The notes beneath the pieces are model-generated. The model searched no databases and had not been told where the DNA came from. It saw only the letters and a program-made list of their open reading frames with translations. 64,000 bases of DNA, from positions 930,001-994,000 of the forward strand of contig JANTQA010000010.1 of NCBI GenBank assembly GCA_027625915.1. The letters are read 5' to 3'. A program made the translations under genes and the position numbers. Source of the stretch: Anaeramoeba flamelloides (Eukaryota > Metamonada > Anaeramoebidae). Below, one piece after another: positions 11,674-22,715 of the stretch. Position 1 is the stretch's first letter. Every line of letters begins with the position of its first letter.

Positions 11674-13344
11674 TTAATTAATATTTTTAATTTTTTTTAG
11701 CTCTTGTAATTGAGGAGTAAAGACATCGATTTCATTTAATTTATAATATTCTGGGACAATTTCAAGCTCGGGTAAAACAAATTCAGGTATATGATCAGCT
11801 GTCAATTCGATTGTGTTAGTGTATAAAAACTTGATAAATATCTCCATTGAATCAGGACCAAGCCCAGAGACATCTTTAATTTGATTTTTCTCGTCTTTAA
11901 CAATCTTAAACATGTCACGATAAACACCACAGCGCGCTTGTAAAATCCATTTATGAACTGGGACTTCAATTAATTCTTCTTCATTTTTGTCTTTGTCTTC
12001 TTCGTCTTCCTCTTCGTCTTCTTCGTCATCGTCATCTTCATCGTCCTTAACTAAAATTTCATAATCTTTTGAATCTTCATCATAATATAGTTTTAAAAAA
12101 TGGTCTTCTAAAGATTTTTTTGGATCAACCTCAATATCAAACGCTTTGGCTGTTTCTGTGACAAGGCTTATATTTGACAAATCACCGAAGTAGCACCAAT
12201 TTAAGAATGAATTAATATGCTTTTCGGAAAATGTTTTTAAAACTTCGATTGCTTGGGCTCCCTCTTTGCCAGTTCTCCATTTCAATATGGGCGAGTGCAC
12301 TTTCTTGTCAAGGATTTCGAGATCAGCAAATACACCGGATTCTTGGAATTCCTTCATGTCGAGCACTAAAGTGTTCGTGTCTGAGACTGGGAAAACTACA
12401 GAGTCCCAAGCTCCACAAACGATTTTCCAAGTCATGACTTTTGGAATTGTTGGTAATTTAACAGGAACATAGGTGGTGGGCATCGAAGAAGAGGCTAGCA
12501 CCCTACCATCCTTTGTTAGCATCAAGCAATGGTGACAGCCAAAGTCCATATCGATCACATGTTCTTTCGTTAGGTCACTCCAAAGTGTTGGTTCGCCATT
12601 ACTTGTTTCATAATAAACATAATGCTTCTCTTCTTGGGTCTTTTCATCGATCCCTTTGGCGAGCAATAATAATTTTTGGTATCCTGGTGCTGCCATAATG
12701 ATTTGCTTGTCTTTAAAGATCGACAACCCACTATAGTTTTTTTTTCTGCCGACAACATGATCGCCATGGCCCCAAACTTCATCCTTCTCGTCTTTGTACC
12801 AAATACCATAAGCGTAGTTATTGCAAAAAATCTCTTTGATTTTTTTGCCCTTTAATTGTGTAGGTACATTGTAAGTTTTAGAATCTGGGAGCCCTAACTG
12901 TTTGCTTGTGTTGGAGCCACACGCATAATAGTCACCATCCCCTGTAAGGAAATACGAATGGCTGACACCTGCCTTCAGGTCAACAATCTTGACGTTGTTT
13001 TCTTGGAAAGTTGGGATCATCGTAAGTGCTGTTGCGTTAGTGTTTGAACCGAGCCCTAACTGAGTGCCACTTCCTCTGGAGTAAACCATCCCATCGCTCG
13101 TTAGAACAAGATAATGACTAAATCCAACTCCTGCTTTAACGCCATTCTTGATATTTAATTTCTTCATGCTTTGTATTTGGTTATTAAATTCATACACACT
13201 ACCATCGGACCCGATCATGACACAAAAATTATTACCATACCCTGCCTCAATAATTTGAATTCCTTTTGGTTGTTGCACATTAGTCACACTATTACCAGTT
13301 GTGTTGATTTTTCTGATAATTTGTTCGTCACTTTTTTCAGTCAT
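11674..13344 (-). CDS. RCC1-repeat protein with two BTB domains (556 aa)
   Basis: The N-terminal ~300 residues form RCC1-type beta-propeller repeats. Gly-rich blades are visible (GFSHYLVLTSDGMVYSRG, GVSHSYFLTGDGDYYACG, GCHHCLMLTKDGRVLAS). A first BTB-like segment follows (about residues 335-420, starting FADLEILDKKVHSPI). A second, clearer BTB comes next (about 430-540), split by a run of more than 25 Asp/Glu residues and containing VHKWILQARCGVYRDMF. Proteins of this design usually act as cullin-3 substrate adaptors or Ran/GTPase-related regulators. The exact role here is unknown. I chose the start at 13344 (MTEKSDEQ) because the 22 residues upstream in the open frame are hydrophobic and UTR-like. 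No intron is needed. The gene is convergent with RPS15 and its 5' end is isolated. Confidence 0.9.
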   Translation of the reverse strand: MTEKSDEQIIRKINTTGNSVTNVQQPKGIQIIEAGYGNNFCVMIGSDGSVYEFNNQIQSMKKLNIKNGVKAGVGFSHYLVLTSDGMVYSRGSGTQLGLGSNTNATALTMIPTFQENNVKIVDLKAGVSHSYFLTGDGDYYACGSNTSKQLGLPDSKTYNVPTQLKGKKIKEIFCNNYAYGIWYKDEKDEVWGHGDHVVGRKKNYSGLSIFKDKQIIMAAPGYQKLLLLAKGIDEKTQEEKHYVYYETSNGEPTLWSDLTKEHVIDMDFGCHHCLMLTKDGRVLASSSMPTTYVPVKLPTIPKVMTWKIVCGAWDSVVFPVSDTNTLVLDMKEFQESGVFADLEILDKKVHSPILKWRTGKEGAQAIEVLKTFSEKHINSFLNWCYFGDLSNISLVTETAKAFDIEVDPKKSLEDHFLKLYYDEDSKDYEILVKDDEDDDDEEDEEEDEEDKDKNEEELIEVPVHKWILQARCGVYRDMFKIVKDEKNQIKDVSGLGPDSMEIFIKFLYTNTIELTADHIPEFVLPELEIVPEYYKLNEIDVFTPQLQELKKIKNIN

Positions 13345-16300
13345 TTTAGTTATTTTGTTGTCAAACTGAGAAAAAAAATGATAAAAGAATAAAACTCTTT
13401 GGAAAAGCAACTTTCGAAAAGTTTGAGAAAGTGCTACACAAACTGATTAAAGAGTACTGTTGATTTCAATCGTTTCTTTTCAACTTCACCAACTTCAATT
13501 AACACTTTTTTAAAAACAAAGTCTTTGAGAAGTTTTAATTCTTTTTTGACAACAAAATAAAATCATTTATGTTCAACATGAAATCTCTTCAATAATCTGC
13601 TTATTTGTTGTTAATTTTTCTTTACAAACAAAAGTTTTTCGTGTTGGATGACAGGAAATCTGATTTATTTTTTAAGAGAGGTAATAGAGGTCTTATTTTC
13701 ATAAGGGAATATTTAAACCTGGTAAACAAACTCATTTATCAACTTTCGAGAAATGAATAAGAATTTTTCAAAGATTTCATTTTTCCAATGAAATTTTCTG
13801 TCAAAAGATTCTGATCCTTTTTTTAAAGGGATTTTTTAGATCTAAAAATTAAAAAAGAAAAATGTGCCAAAAATATCTTTATATTATTCAAAAATCACAC
13901 TTCTAGGAATTTCTGAGATTTTTGTATGGACTAATAACCTTGAAACATTTCATTTTATAAGATAAGAAAAATAAATCAAATATTGGAGGTTTGCTGATCA
14001 AAAAAAATCGATCTATTTATTTTATTTACAACTATTAAGTAAATTTATCCAAATTTAAAAGGAAATATACTATTCCTTTTTCAAATATTAAGAGTATAAA
14101 TAATAAACTGTTTTAAATGAGTAAGGTATTGAAGGATATCTATTATTTTTTTTTATATGAATTAATTAATTTTTATTATTTTTATTTTTTAATCTATGAA
14201 AAATTTTGATAAATAATGATAAAAAACTATATATTGAAACTTTTAATCCTTGTAATATTTTTTAACCCATTGGAATAATTAAGATTGGATTAAGAAATAT
14301 TATTCATAAATACAAGAAAATCAAAGTCATCTCTGTAGGATTTAATTTGATTTTTTCAGATTTTTAACGAATTTAGTAAATAAAGGTATTGCCTTTATGG
14401 TTTTAGGGCTTTGCTACTTATAAAAGTTTTTTTTGTTTAGAATATTGAAAAAATTGCTTCAAATTTGTTCTTTGAATAATGAAATTCTTTTTTTTCAGTG
14501 TTTAAATCATAATTGTTTTTTTACAAATTTAAACATTTTTTAAACTGTATCATTTCAAGGTCCACGGTTTTAATATTAGAAATATTTTTTTATTCTTTTT
14601 TCTTTATAAATTCTAAGATTTCTTTTTTATCAATGACTATTTATATATTGGAAATAATCTATGGGAAATTTAATTTAGAACTTTTTAAAAACAAGGTAAA
14701 ATATATATAAACTAAACTCCAGTTGTCTCATAATAACCCAGCCAAAAATGAAAAATTCACTTTTTTTAAGAATTAACCAAAGGAAGATTGTTTAGAAATA
14801 AGAGAAATAATAAGTTTCAAAATTAGAGTCGATAACCAGAAACCAACTACCTAACCAAACTATAAATTTCCCCAAAAAAATGTTTAAAAAATTTTTTTGA
14901 GATTCTTTCCTTGGAACATCTGTTACAAAATAACCCATTTTCTGTAGGAAATTAAAACTGTTGACAATAAGATTTTTTATTAAAGTAAATATATTAATTT
15001 TAAAAGAAAATACAACATATCACCTTTTACGTGTTAATTTGGAGTTACAAACAATTTTTTTAAAATTTACCTTGTAATTTTGAAGATTTATCAATAAAAA
15101 AAAAATAAAAAAAATAAAAATTGAAAAAAAAAAAAATTTACAAATTGAGAAAAAACGATTTTAATCTAAAAATTGGAACTTAATTTTGAGAAAAATAATG
15201 GATTAAACTCATATAATATATTCTATTTCTTCAATAAAAGGGAATCACTTTGATTGAAAAAGAGTTTATTTTTTAAATAAATCAATTTGGAAAATAGAAT
15301 CGAAAGCAAAGTTTTCTAATAACCAGATTTTTTTAATTTTTATTTTTAATTTCAAGATATTTTAATATTTTTTTTACTGAAATTAATCTTAAATTTTAAC
15401 AGAATATTGTATATATATATGTATGTATGTGTATATATAATTAATAAAAATTGTAACAAATAAAAAAAAATAGAAGTTGGAAAATAATTAAAAATTTTAA
15501 TAAAAAATAATAATATCATTTACATTACTAAGTTAAAAATGTATCCTCTGAATTGGTTTTTTTTTTTAATTTGAGAAATGGGTAAATTTCTAAAAATGCG
15601 ATTATTTACGAAAAAAACAAATTTTTTTTTATTTTGTGTCTTATTTGATTTCTAAACTTACAAAATGTTAACATGTGTGTTGATAGTTTGTTATGTATAT
15701 CAAAAAAAAAAATTTGGTTCAATAGAATAAAAAAATATGAATTGGTCAAAAATGACAATTTTTACCCAAATATACAAATTTTGAAATTTTCAAAATTTGC
15801 GAATATTTGCGATTTATTTAACCATTTATTTTACATTTTATAGGGATGTGTTAAGTAGGATTAGTATATTTTTGTTGAGTGGCCTACCCCACCACACTCG
15901 TTCCTAACTTACTCAACAAATCCTACGAACCCCATCTAAACTAACCTACCTACCATACATAACTCTGACACTCTCTAACGTACACTACCAACCCTACCAT
16001 AACTTACCATACCTACCCATATAAAATGTTAAATAAATGGTTAAATAAATCGCAAATATTCGCAAATTTTGAAAATTTCAAAATTTGTATATTTGGGTAA
16101 AAATTGTCATTTTTGACCAATTCATATTTTTTTATTCTATTGAACAAAAATGTTTGTTTTGATATATATAACAAATTATCAACACACACACATCAACGTT
16201 TTGTAAGTTTAGACCCGATTCCAGCCACAAATTAAAAAATTATTATTTTTCTCACAAATAATCGCAATTTTGGTATATTTCCAACCTTATTATCAACAAT

Positions 16301-17783
16301 TTTATTTTTCCAGAGAAACTTTGGAAACTTATATGATATCCCGAGAAAATAAGCCCAAATTTAATTTTAGGATTTTATTTTTTTCCAAAATTTATCTTTT
16401 TTTTTAGGGCATTTCTATTCTAAATATCAACTCGAATCACAAGTTTATTATTTCTCGGATTTCGAAACAATTTTAATTTGGTTGATTTTTGTAAAAAAAC
16501 TAATTTTTCATTTTTGGTTTGGTTCTTTAAGTGTAATGGAGTTTAATTTTTGAAAAATTTCTTAATTTTTATTTTGTCTTTTTTTTAAACAATTTTTCTT
16601 GAATTTTAGAAAAAAAGAGAAAATTCAATTAAAAAAAAAAATAAAAAAAAAGCAAAAAGCAATGAAAAAAAAAAATGAATTGAAAAAAATTTATTTGAAA
16701 GTAATAAAAAAGATATTTAAAAATATTAAAATCTTATTTACTATTTGATGAAGTGAAAAAAATAAAATGTTGATCTTAATTTACTTTGTTTATTCTCATT
16801 TTTATTATCAAAAAATCACAATTTTGAAAAATACGAATTATTTCTCAAAAATATGTAAAATAGAAATAATATTAAGTAGAAAAAAAATAATTATAATAAT
16901 GATTATAAGTTATTATTGGAATATAATATTCTTCTAATTTTTAAGTTCATATCAACTCTTTTTTAAAATAAAAGGTCAGAGGTGATATCAGGAATTGTTC
17001 ATTATTAAATCAAATTATTTATAATATCATTCAAAAATATTAAAACCCCTTTAAAATATAAAAAAAGTTCACAGCTGAATATTTAAAACTTATTAAAACA
17101 AAACAATAAAAAGTAAAATTAAATATTATAAAAATTGATGTGCCCTTTTATTTGAAATAAGAAATCCCATTTTGTAAATAGTCAAGAATTAAAAAAAAAA
17201 AACAATAAAAACCCTTGAATAAGATATTTTGGGAAACGTTTCTATAAATTTTATTGGTAACTCTTAACACATCAAATTTTTGTTCTTAAAATACTCATTT
17301 CCACTATAAAACCGCAATTCATCTCTGTATTTTATTGGATTTTTTTTTTTCTTTATTTTCTTTTTTCTTTATTCGATAAATCAATCTGATAATGGTCTTT
17401 CTTAATTCCTTTATCTAGCACATCCAAAATCAAACTTGAACGGTTTTCAGTTTTTATACTGGTAGATTCTTTCCAAATTTGTTTCTTCTTATCTTATTTT
17501 TTTCATTTTCCAAATGTTCAATATCCATAAAATAAAAAAACAAAAAATGAAAAAATAAAATGGAAAACACCAATAAGTAATTATCTTATTAAACATCAAA
17601 TTCAATAGTATTGATTGATGTGAAAGGTGTACCCTTTTGTTTGAAAAGGAGTTTATATTAACCTTTTTCATGAACCACAATAAAGACTCTTATTATGAAG
17701 CAAAAAATTATCAAAATTAAAAAAACCTAAAACTTTAAAAAATTATGAACCAAAAAAAAAAAAAAAAAAAAAAAATTGGGGAT
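13345..17783. other. Spacer with one fold-back element
   Basis: A 4.4-kb A/T-rich region upstream of RCC1-BTB and downstream of THOC1. It should include the RCC1-BTB promoter just right of 13344. The only clear structure is the inverted-repeat element at 15580-16286. A (TA)/(GTAT)-rich microsatellite lies near 15410-15440, and a long A-run lies at 17750-17775 next to the THOC1 stop codon. No gene recognised. Confidence 0.55.
15580..16286. mobile_element. Fold-back element 1 with C-rich, G-poor core
   Basis: Two inverted arms of about 265 bp (about 15580-15845 and 16017-16286) enclose a core of about 170 bp. The inner ~130 bp of the arms match almost perfectly, for example AAATTTGCGAATATTTGCGA on the left and its complement on the right. 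The outer parts are more diverged but still align (GCGATTATTT, ACTTACAAAA, GTGTGTTGAT). The core has a composition unlike the rest of the window. In 15895-16020 I count about 49 C and only 4 G, in short TACC/CCATAC-like words. No open reading frame of note. The class is unknown; fold-back DNA transposon or MITE is the nearest description. Confidence 0.8.
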
Positions 17784-20043
17784 TTATTTTTTTATTTCTT
17801 TTTCCTCTTCATTCCTTTCTCGATCCGATTTACTTATTGAACCTTTACTTTTTAAATTCTTTTCTATAACCATTTTATTTTCATTAATTTCATCCATATT
17901 ATTTTCCAATTCCTCTTTAATAATTATCTCATCACCTTCATTCTTCACATTTTTTTTTTTTTGATTATCAATGTTATTGTCCTCAGCAGCGATCTCAGTG
18001 TTTGTTTGAATTAATTTTTCTGAAGATTGTTTCATTTTGTTTTGATCCTCTTTATGTGATTCAGTTTGGGGTTCATTTATATCATTCTTGCTATTATTAT
18101 TTAATAATAATCTTTTCGAAATTTCTTCTAAATCATCAACCCTTTTCAAGAGGTCAATTTGATGAAAGCGCAATAATCTTAACGCGTTCCAGGAAAATTT
18201 AGGATCATTTTTTGTTTTTAATTCCTCCTCTATATCAAAGGGGCTATTAATTTCATCAATGATTGTTTCCAAAAACATTTCTGAAGATGGTTTTTTTGTG
18301 AGATCCTCAAAGTTCTCAAAATTAAATGACCAACGTTCAACAAACGACCATTCTTTTTTCTTATTTCGATACGAATTAGTGGAAAATCTTGGTTTATTTT
18401 GAAAAGATCGATTTCTTATTAAATTCCTTTCCTTTATTCTTCGGAAATTACGATCTTTTTCATTTTCCTGAATTAAATCCTTTCGGAGATCAAAATAATT
18501 TTTTTGTTCCCATTTATACCATTCAGTATTTCTTTTCAGGATTTGATAAATATTTTTAAAAGTCTTATTATCCAAATTTTTTAAAATCCTTTCAGATCTT
18601 TTTAATAGGGTGAATAATTTTTCTTTGAAATCGTTATTTTTTTCAAATAAAATGTCTAGAGGATGGCGATGGCGATGATCATTATCAATATTAGTCTTAT
18701 TATGATTCTTATCCGTTTTTTTTTTTAATTCTAATTTGATGGAATTAAAAAATATTAATAATTGGAAAAGAATGCTTTTTCTAAAATTCAAATCATTTAA
18801 TTGATCAGAAAAAATGTTTTCATTTATTAAATATTTGCTAAAGGAATATTCAAAGTTTTTTTTATTTAAAGAAATCATTTTATTTTTTTCAAAATAATGT
18901 ATAACCAATTCAATTGATTTAATAATTTTGGCCCAATTAATTTCTTTGCTTTCCCTATTTAAAGAGGGATACTCAAGATTTTGTATTTCAATAATACTAT
19001 TAAATAATTCAAGATCGACTCTTGATTTTTTTGGATTATAATATTTGTCTTCTTTTTGTTGTAATAAGTTTAATATTTGTTTGTTGGTATTCTTCTTATT
19101 GTAATCTGTTTTTAATAGCCGTGATTTTTTTTTTAAATTTTGATAACTTTTGGATTCACTTCCGCTTTCAATTTCATTTTGATTTTGTTTTTCGGGATTA
19201 TTTGAGTAATTTCTTTTTCTGTTATTCATTAATTTGTAATTTGTGGATCCAGTTGATGCTTCTTTTTGTTGACTGTTGGTTTCATTATTATAATGATTAT
19301 TATTGTTATTATTATTTTGATAAATCAGATCGTTTTTTATTTTTAGTTTTTCAATTAATAATTTTGTTGATGTTGGGAAAATGTTCGTAAAAAACATTCG
19401 AACAGATCCATAAAATAAAGGTGTTTGGCTTTTCGAGATTCGAATTAAAATCCCATTACAAATCGTATAAATAATTCTTCTTTCTTCGTCACTCTTTATT
19501 AAGGCTTTTAATTTATTGATTCCTTTTTCTAATAGAGAAAAGTTTTTTTTCATTTTTTCTGTTGAAAAGCTTGATTCAAAATATTCTTGAAAAAGTATCA
19601 GAGTTAAGTCCAGTGGTAACTGTTTCAAAAAACAGAGATCTAAACAAAATTCTAAAAAAAAAGTACTCTCTTGATCAGAAGACTATTTTTGAGAAGTAAC
19701 AAGAGTAATAAGAAAGAAAAAAAGATTTGGTTGTCGTTAGTCTTTTGATTTTTTGAAAGGAAAAAAAAAAAAAAAAAAAATTAAAAGTAAAAGTAAAAGT
19801 TTTTTTGTTTGTGTTTTTTTTTTCACTTGTTTTGAAAAGCAAAGATAAGTGTACAATAAGTATTTGTAAATATCCCCTGAAGGTAAATTCAATGACAGTT
19901 TGTTTTAAATATATGTTTTGGTTTGTAAACAAGTCATTAACCTCTTTAAGAAAGGACTCTTTTGATTCATTTAGGTTGTTTTTTTGAATCGCACTTAAAA
20001 GACTTTGCAAGCATTTTTCTTTCAAAAAATTATATCTATTCAT
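17784..20043 (-). CDS. THO complex subunit 1 (HPR1/THOC1), two exons
   Basis: A subunit of the nuclear THO/TREX complex, which couples transcription to mRNP assembly and export. Exon 1 is 20043-19827 (MNRYNFLKEKCLQSLL...). Exon 2 is 19651-17784. The 175-bp intron (19826-19652) has donor GTGAAA and acceptor TTTTTTTAG; a second AG 12 bp into exon 2 would also keep the frame. The product is about 694 aa; human THOC1 is of similar size (about 650 aa). Matches to the family are FTFRGYLQILI (human AFRGILEEEI), CNGILIRISKSQTPLFYG (CNDLLRRLSKSQNTVFCG), LNFRKSILFQLLIFF, NTEWYKWEQKN and FSWNALRLLRF (YGWRALRLLAR). The C-terminal ~110 residues are Glu/Lys/Asn-rich, as in many orthologues' acidic tails, and no death domain is evident. 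It is divergent from SET1, 2.7 kb away. Confidence 0.92.
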
Positions 20044-22715
20044 TCAATATATAAAATGTTGAAAAAATGGTTTCTTGTTTGAAAACATTTATAATTAATA
20101 ACATTTTTCTTCATACGGAGGTAGAGATCAAGTCCTGAAAAGTGACACCTAATTCTTATTGAAAAGTTCAATTTGACCATTTCAGTTTTAATAATTCACT
20201 TTTAATTTTTTAAAAAAAGGTATTATTTTTACTAAATCAAGAGATTAATGTCACTCAAAGGGTCATTATAAATTCAAAGTTTGTTTAAATTGAACCGAAA
20301 TTATCTTAGCTCTCTCTGATTCAAATGATTATTGAGGAAATCTTTATAAACGTTATTGGACAATATATAATTACATTTTTTACTAATGATCACAATTGAA
20401 AATTTTTATTTAGGAATTATTTTTTTTTACCGAGTTTTCCAAATCAAAAAAATATAGAAACTAAAAATAAAGGTATTACAGTTTTGAATAATTCTTATTG
20501 AGAATATTCAAAAGTAAATATTTTTCGAATTTTTCAAATTTCAAAGATTTAACTCAAGCATCATGAGCATTAAAACCCAAAGACTGATTAGTTTTGTTTT
20601 CTTTTGATAAAGCTACTTGTATCATCAATATGTTTGCATGATTTGAGAAATAATTTTACAAAAGAATCTATTGATCAATTATATAATTTTTTGTAAAAAA
20701 TCGTATTTTTTTGAAACAAATCTAATTTTTGAGATAAATTTAAAAAAGTTATTTTTTTTTGAAAATTAAGCTAAATATTAAAAAGATAATAAATAACCAA
20801 TTTTCTAGGAATATTCATATTGGTTGTTTCAGGAAATCAGATCTTTGTTTGATAATATTCTCCTGGTTTTGAGTACTATTGCATTTTTCAAATTTGTTTT
20901 TTGTTTTTTAATTTGATGAGCTATCAATGGTTTAATTTTTGTTTGAAAAAATCTGTAAATATTAAAAAAGGAAGAGACAGAGGGATAGAAGAAATGTGAA
21001 TTATCTCTAGATCTTAATTTAATCAGTTATGTTTTTTATTAAAACAATAGAATTCAAAAGATGTTGATATTTGCTAGTGTAATTTGTGTTGAGAGTTTCA
21101 AGAGGGTAAAGTAAATAACTTTTCAAAAAATGTTTTATTCTATATAAAATTACTTTTTTAGTTGAGGTAATTACTTGAAAAACTTTTATTGAGAATTTCA
21201 AAAATTCTTTAAGCTTTAATGATCTAAAAAAAATGAATTAAAAAATTTTGAGGGATTTTTTTTAATTAGTAATTTAAATTTTTTTTTTTATTTGTAATAT
21301 CTTCACCACTACAACCAAAAATAACCCACGCCATTTGGACCATTGTTTACAAAATCAGAGATATAATTTTCATCTAGGTACTATAAATATCACCCTATCA
21401 AAAAAAATATCTTAATTATTTATTCAAATTTGTTTAAATAAGATCTGATATTTATCAACTTTATGCTTTTAATTCGAAGACTCAAACTTTAAATTTGTTC
21501 TTAAATTCCCATATTTTTATTAAATTTGGAATTTTTTAATAATTTTTATCTCTTTTTTAAGGTTTATAATCCCTGAAATTTGAAAAAATGATTATCTTAT
21601 GTCCAGTATGGCGAACATGGTATTTCAGTTATTAGATGATCGAATTTGGGCTTGGTATGAATTTTAATAGTCGTTCAAAAAAGGTAATTGTTTCCAATTT
21701 ATTTTTTTTTTTTCTCAAATTAGAATTTAAGAGTATAAGACAAATATTGGAAGGTAAGTAATAAAAAAAAATTAGATTTTTGGATTGTTGGAAGAATTGA
21801 ATTTTTATTTCCACTTTACTCAATTACTGAAAAAAAAAAAATTGTTTTTAAAAAATCTCAAAATAAAACCAAACCTAATGAAAAACAATTTCAATTGACA
21901 AGACAAAAATCAATTATCATTTTTTTATTACTTAACTTCCAATCTATTAGCCTTACAGTCTTCAATTTAGCTTTTGTAAAAAAAAAAATAAATTGCCAAA
22001 AATTGTCTTGTTTGGTCCATTAAATAAATTCATTGAAAGACAAAGATCATTCATCTAAGAATCAAAATAAACAATTCTTCATACTGGAAATAAGATAACC
22101 TTTTTTATAAATTTCAGGGAATATAAACCTTACTAGATTAGATCAACCTTTTGCTGCTATTTTCTTATTGAACTTTTCAAGGGGAAATTGAATCTCACTT
22201 ATTAGCAAAAGACTTGAAAAGTTGAAAAATATTTTTTTTTAAATTTGTCTCCTTATGAATTGTTGGCTGTTATTACCAATACTAGGATCTATTTGAATTG
22301 ATAAAAGAAACGTTTACGAACTATTTACATATCAAATTTTTTGAGACATTTGAACAATTTAGCTGACATGATTTACTTTCAATAGTAACCCATTTAATTT
22401 TTAAGTTCGAGATAGTATCAACTAAACTCATTAGAGATAAAAAGCAAATTTATTTCTTTTCTTATCAATCAGTTTTAAACCAAAAATAATGATAGCTAAT
22501 TACACCCCATTTCAATACTAAAGTGTTTTTCGAATTCTCGTCCAAAATTCAAAAAAATACTATTATTCAAGAATTCAAATTATTTGAAAACATTTTTTAA
22601 ATTTTTGTCAGCTAACGGAAATTTTTAATCAAATAAAGTAAGATTAACAAATCTTAACCTTCAAAAAAAAGAACTTATCAATTGATATTAAAAAGGTCCA
22701 CTTCAGAATAAGGTT
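20044..22715. other. Divergent spacer, THOC1 / SET1
   Basis: A 2.7-kb A/T-rich region between two 5' ends that should carry both promoters. It holds one copy of a diverged dispersed repeat (20530-20790) and a small hairpin near 22168-22220 (AACTTTTCAAG / CTTGAAAAGTT). No gene recognised. Confidence 0.5.
20530..20790 (+). repeat. Diverged dispersed repeat, copy 1
   Basis: It resembles 27060-27330 in the same orientation over about 260 bp. Shared words include TCAAAGATTTA, CAAAAGAATCTATT and AAATTTAAAAAAG in the same order. Identity is perhaps 65-75% by eye, so in such AT-rich DNA the call is tentative. Confidence 0.4.

Noticed and set aside
13345-13410. 22-residue N-terminal extension of RCC1-BTB
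   Set aside because: Hydrophobic Phe-rich text unlike a signal for this cytosolic/nuclear family; the next Met starts a typical acidic N-terminus.
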